Below, in pieces: positions 61,893 through 64,000 of a DNA stretch of 64,000 bases. The notes under the pieces are model-generated. The model was not told the DNA's origin. It did no database searches and saw only the letters and a list, made by a program, of their open reading frames with translations. How positions within the stretch are numbered: position 1 is the first letter of the stretch; each line of letters starts with the position of its first letter. Source of the stretch: Maritalea sp049801075 (GTDB lineage Bacteria > Pseudomonadota > Alphaproteobacteria > Rhizobiales > Devosiaceae); contig NZ_JBNAGG010000003.1 of NCBI RefSeq assembly GCF_049801075.1, positions 186,001 through 250,000 on the forward strand, written 5' to 3'. The position numbers and the translations under genes are program-made.

Positions 61893-63968
61893 ATGACGGT
61901 TAACTGGAAAAGCAAAAAACTTTATTTCGCAGCAGGATTATTGGCAATTTCGGCCATCGCCGCTTGCATTTATGCCATGATGGCCATTCTCAATCACATG
62001 CTCTTGCAAGATGCGCGAGCTGATGGAGTTGGGTGGGCCGAAAACGCGGCAACACAAACACACAATATTGAGCGCTTGCTTGAGGGCGAGGCCAATTTTT
62101 CCCTCACAGAGCGGATTTTGCGCCAATTGCGTGACGTGGGAAATATTTACTCTGTTCAATTTTTGGCACCAAACGGCGAGGTCCGGTTTGAGGCCAACCA
62201 GTTTCATCCTGAGGAGACGTCTGGGCTTGCCGCCAACCATGATCATGATGAACATGACGTTGAAGGTGAACCACGCATTGCTGAGGCAATGGTTGGGCCT
62301 CACATGCATGTTGACGGCACATTCCACGCAAACTTGACGCACACGCTTGCAGTGGACCTTGCCAGCCACACGGTGCGGTTGGGAGCTGGGGACGGCCATC
62401 ACGAACCCTTACACTACGCTGAGGTGAACCATCCCGTTTTGAAAGATGGCGTTCTGCAATATGCTTTGCGGGTGCGCGTGGACCAAACCGAACGGTTTAC
62501 TCTGTTTCAGACGGCGATTTGGGAGATTTCACTTCTCTTGGGGGCAACAGCCCTTTTTGTGGTGGGCATCCCAGCCTATTTGAGCGTGCGGTCCCGCAAA
62601 GAGGCCGATTTGGCGGATCAACGTGCTCATTATCTGTCCAAGCATGATTCCATGACGGGCCTTGCCAACCGCAACTACTTTTTAGACAAGCTGGAGCGGC
62701 ACGCTAACAAGGTTAAAGCTGGACAAGACAAGATCGCGTTTGTCGCCATCGACGTTGATGGTTTCAAAGAAGTCAATGACAGTTATGGTCATGATGTTGG
62801 TGATGAGTTGCTGATCCAATTTGCGGCGCAGCTGAAATATGAATGTCAAAATTTCCAATCGATTGCCCGCATTGGTGGCGATGAGTTCGCGTGTTTTACG
62901 CGGTTTACCGATGATGAAGAAATGCGCCAATTCATCGATAATCTTCAAAAATCAATGTCGCATCCTTACGAGATCAAGGACCATAATTTGATTTCCACCG
63001 TCAGCATTGGCGCTGCCTTTTATCCTGACGACGCCAAAGATGTGACAGATTTGATGAAGAAGGCGGACATTGCCCTTTACGCCGCCAAGACTGACGGGCG
63101 CAATGGCTATGCGATTTTCAATAGCGCAATGGAAGCTGAAATTGCATCTCGGCGCGAACTTGAAGCCTTGTTGCGCCACGCCGCGCAACATCATTCATTT
63201 GATTTATTTTTCCAGCCTCTTTATTGCAGCGAGCGCAAGTCGGCCTGTGGATTTGAGGCCCTGATGCGGCTTCGTGATCATTCAGGTGATTTTGTTTCGC
63301 CCGACAAGTTCATCCCGGTGGCCGAAGAGATGGGCATTATGGAAGAATTGGGGCTCGCGATTTTGCTTAAGGCTGCCGAAGCCGCAATGAAATGGCCAGA
63401 TTATTTGCGCCTGGCGGTAAATTTGTCGGCAATGCAATTTGAAAGCGGCAATTTGGTTGCCCAAGTGGAGCAAGTGCTGAAAACAACGGGCTTACCCCCA
63501 AAACGCCTTGAGCTTGAGATCACTGAAAGCTTGTTGATGCAAAATACAAAGCGCAATATTAGCCAGTTGAACAAGCTAAAAGAGCTGGGCGTCTCCATCG
63601 CGATGGACGATTTTGGCACAGGCTACTCATCATTGGGCTATTTGTGGCAATTCCCTTTCGACAAGATCAAAATCGATCGGTCGTTTTTGGGCGGCGATGA
63701 AACCAGCAATGAAAAAGCGATGCAGGTCATCTCTACCATCATCGCGCTCGGCCATTCGTTGGAAATGCGCGTGACGGCAGAAGGCGTGGAAACCGAAAGC
63801 CAAGTGGACATGTTGCACGAATTGCAGTGCGACCAGTTGCAAGGGTTTTACCTCGGCCGCCCGACACCTGAAGCTGAATTGTCGAAATATTGGCTGGAAG
63901 AAGACGAGGCCATAACAACAATCACCTCGTTGGCGAATAGGCGGTTACGCGCCGCAGGGTCAGATTGA
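61893..63968 (+). CDS. Membrane-bound GGDEF-EAL protein with a His-rich periplasmic domain
   Basis: ATG at 61893 (GGGG upstream) gives 691 residues; a TTG at 61881 adds four. Two membrane helices (about 11-33 and 207-229) enclose a ~175-residue periplasmic domain with 13 His between residues 105 and 180 (NHDHDEHD, GPHMHV, GHHEPLHYAEVNHP). The GGDEF motif at 328 (RIGGDEF) and EAL motif at about 455 (FEALMRL) are intact, as are EITES, DDFGTGYSSL, KIDRSF and AEGVE. The protein should therefore be able both to make and to break c-di-GMP. The His cluster suggests metal or pH sensing, which is inference. Confidence 0.93.
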   Translation: MTVNWKSKKLYFAAGLLAISAIAACIYAMMAILNHMLLQDARADGVGWAENAATQTHNIERLLEGEANFSLTERILRQLRDVGNIYSVQFLAPNGEVRFEANQFHPEETSGLAANHDHDEHDVEGEPRIAEAMVGPHMHVDGTFHANLTHTLAVDLASHTVRLGAGDGHHEPLHYAEVNHPVLKDGVLQYALRVRVDQTERFTLFQTAIWEISLLLGATALFVVGIPAYLSVRSRKEADLADQRAHYLSKHDSMTGLANRNYFLDKLERHANKVKAGQDKIAFVAIDVDGFKEVNDSYGHDVGDELLIQFAAQLKYECQNFQSIARIGGDEFACFTRFTDDEEMRQFIDNLQKSMSHPYEIKDHNLISTVSIGAAFYPDDAKDVTDLMKKADIALYAAKTDGRNGYAIFNSAMEAEIASRRELEALLRHAAQHHSFDLFFQPLYCSERKSACGFEALMRLRDHSGDFVSPDKFIPVAEEMGIMEELGLAILLKAAEAAMKWPDYLRLAVNLSAMQFESGNLVAQVEQVLKTTGLPPKRLELEITESLLMQNTKRNISQLNKLKELGVSIAMDDFGTGYSSLGYLWQFPFDKIKIDRSFLGGDETSNEKAMQVISTIIALGHSLEMRVTAEGVETESQVDMLHELQCDQLQGFYLGRPTPEAELSKYWLEEDEAITTITSLANRRLRAAGSD

Positions 63969-64000
63969 TGCGCCCTCCATCAGGGAAATGCTCTGGATAG

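Noticed and set aside
1..64000. tRNA, rRNA, CRISPR, prophage or IS element
   Set aside because: No clover-leaf sequence, spacer-repeat array, transposase, integrase or phage gene was recognised anywhere.

Overview
The window is chromosomal DNA from an alphaproteobacterium, most likely a member of Hyphomicrobiales (Rhizobiales). The evidence is a Fur-family pair of Irr type (648-1094) and Mur type (23410-23862), an OlsB-like acyltransferase, a RamB/ScfR-type regulator next to isocitrate lyase, and gene orders typical of rhizobia and their relatives. No rRNA, tRNA, CRISPR array, prophage or insertion sequence was seen. Genus cannot be fixed from the sequence alone.

Layout. 1-3.3 kb: the 3' end of a PhzF-family gene, irr, an SH3-domain exported protein, a D-2-hydroxyacid dehydrogenase and a 484-bp stretch with no convincing gene. 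3.3-13.1 kb: a minus-strand RNA and translation block (rimP-nusA-ylxR-infB-rbfA-truB-rpsO-pnp) headed by a promoter and an attenuator-like hairpin. 13.3-29 kb: a DUF6544-like membrane-anchored protein, then a long minus-strand run: tsaB-rimI-mur-plsC-miaB-phoH-ybeY-corC-lnt-XRE regulator-metK-trmB, preceded by murJ, trpS, a universal stress protein and a NifU-like protein. 29-35.8 kb: mutS, glnD and an OlsB-like acyltransferase.

36-39.6 kb is an acetate/glyoxylate locus. A ScfR/RamB-like regulator diverges from a small gene followed by aceA, and the gap between them holds an array of TTTACA repeats. 39.6-48 kb is more accessory: an S9 peptidase, a GNAT, a possible DUF995-like protein, DinB, YifB, a LysR regulator next to two small DUF1127-like genes with duplicated upstream elements, an outer-membrane-like protein and a hydrolase. 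48-53 kb is a glutathione-centred stretch (fghA and adhC for formaldehyde oxidation, gshB) that also holds a class D beta-lactamase gene and marC. 53-61.3 kb is conserved housekeeping: yraN, rsmI, lpoA-like, hemW, rdgB, rph, hrcA, grpE. The window ends with a GFA-family protein and a membrane-bound GGDEF-EAL protein whose periplasmic domain is rich in histidine.

Two dispersed repeat families occupy the gene-poor gaps at 36.0-36.2, 48.9-49.0 and 56.3-56.7 kb. The most interesting signals are the duplicated small-gene/operator unit beside the LysR regulator, the composite palindromic repeats, the TTTACA array at the glyoxylate locus, the class D beta-lactamase, a G10 tract inside lnt and the His-rich c-di-GMP sensor.
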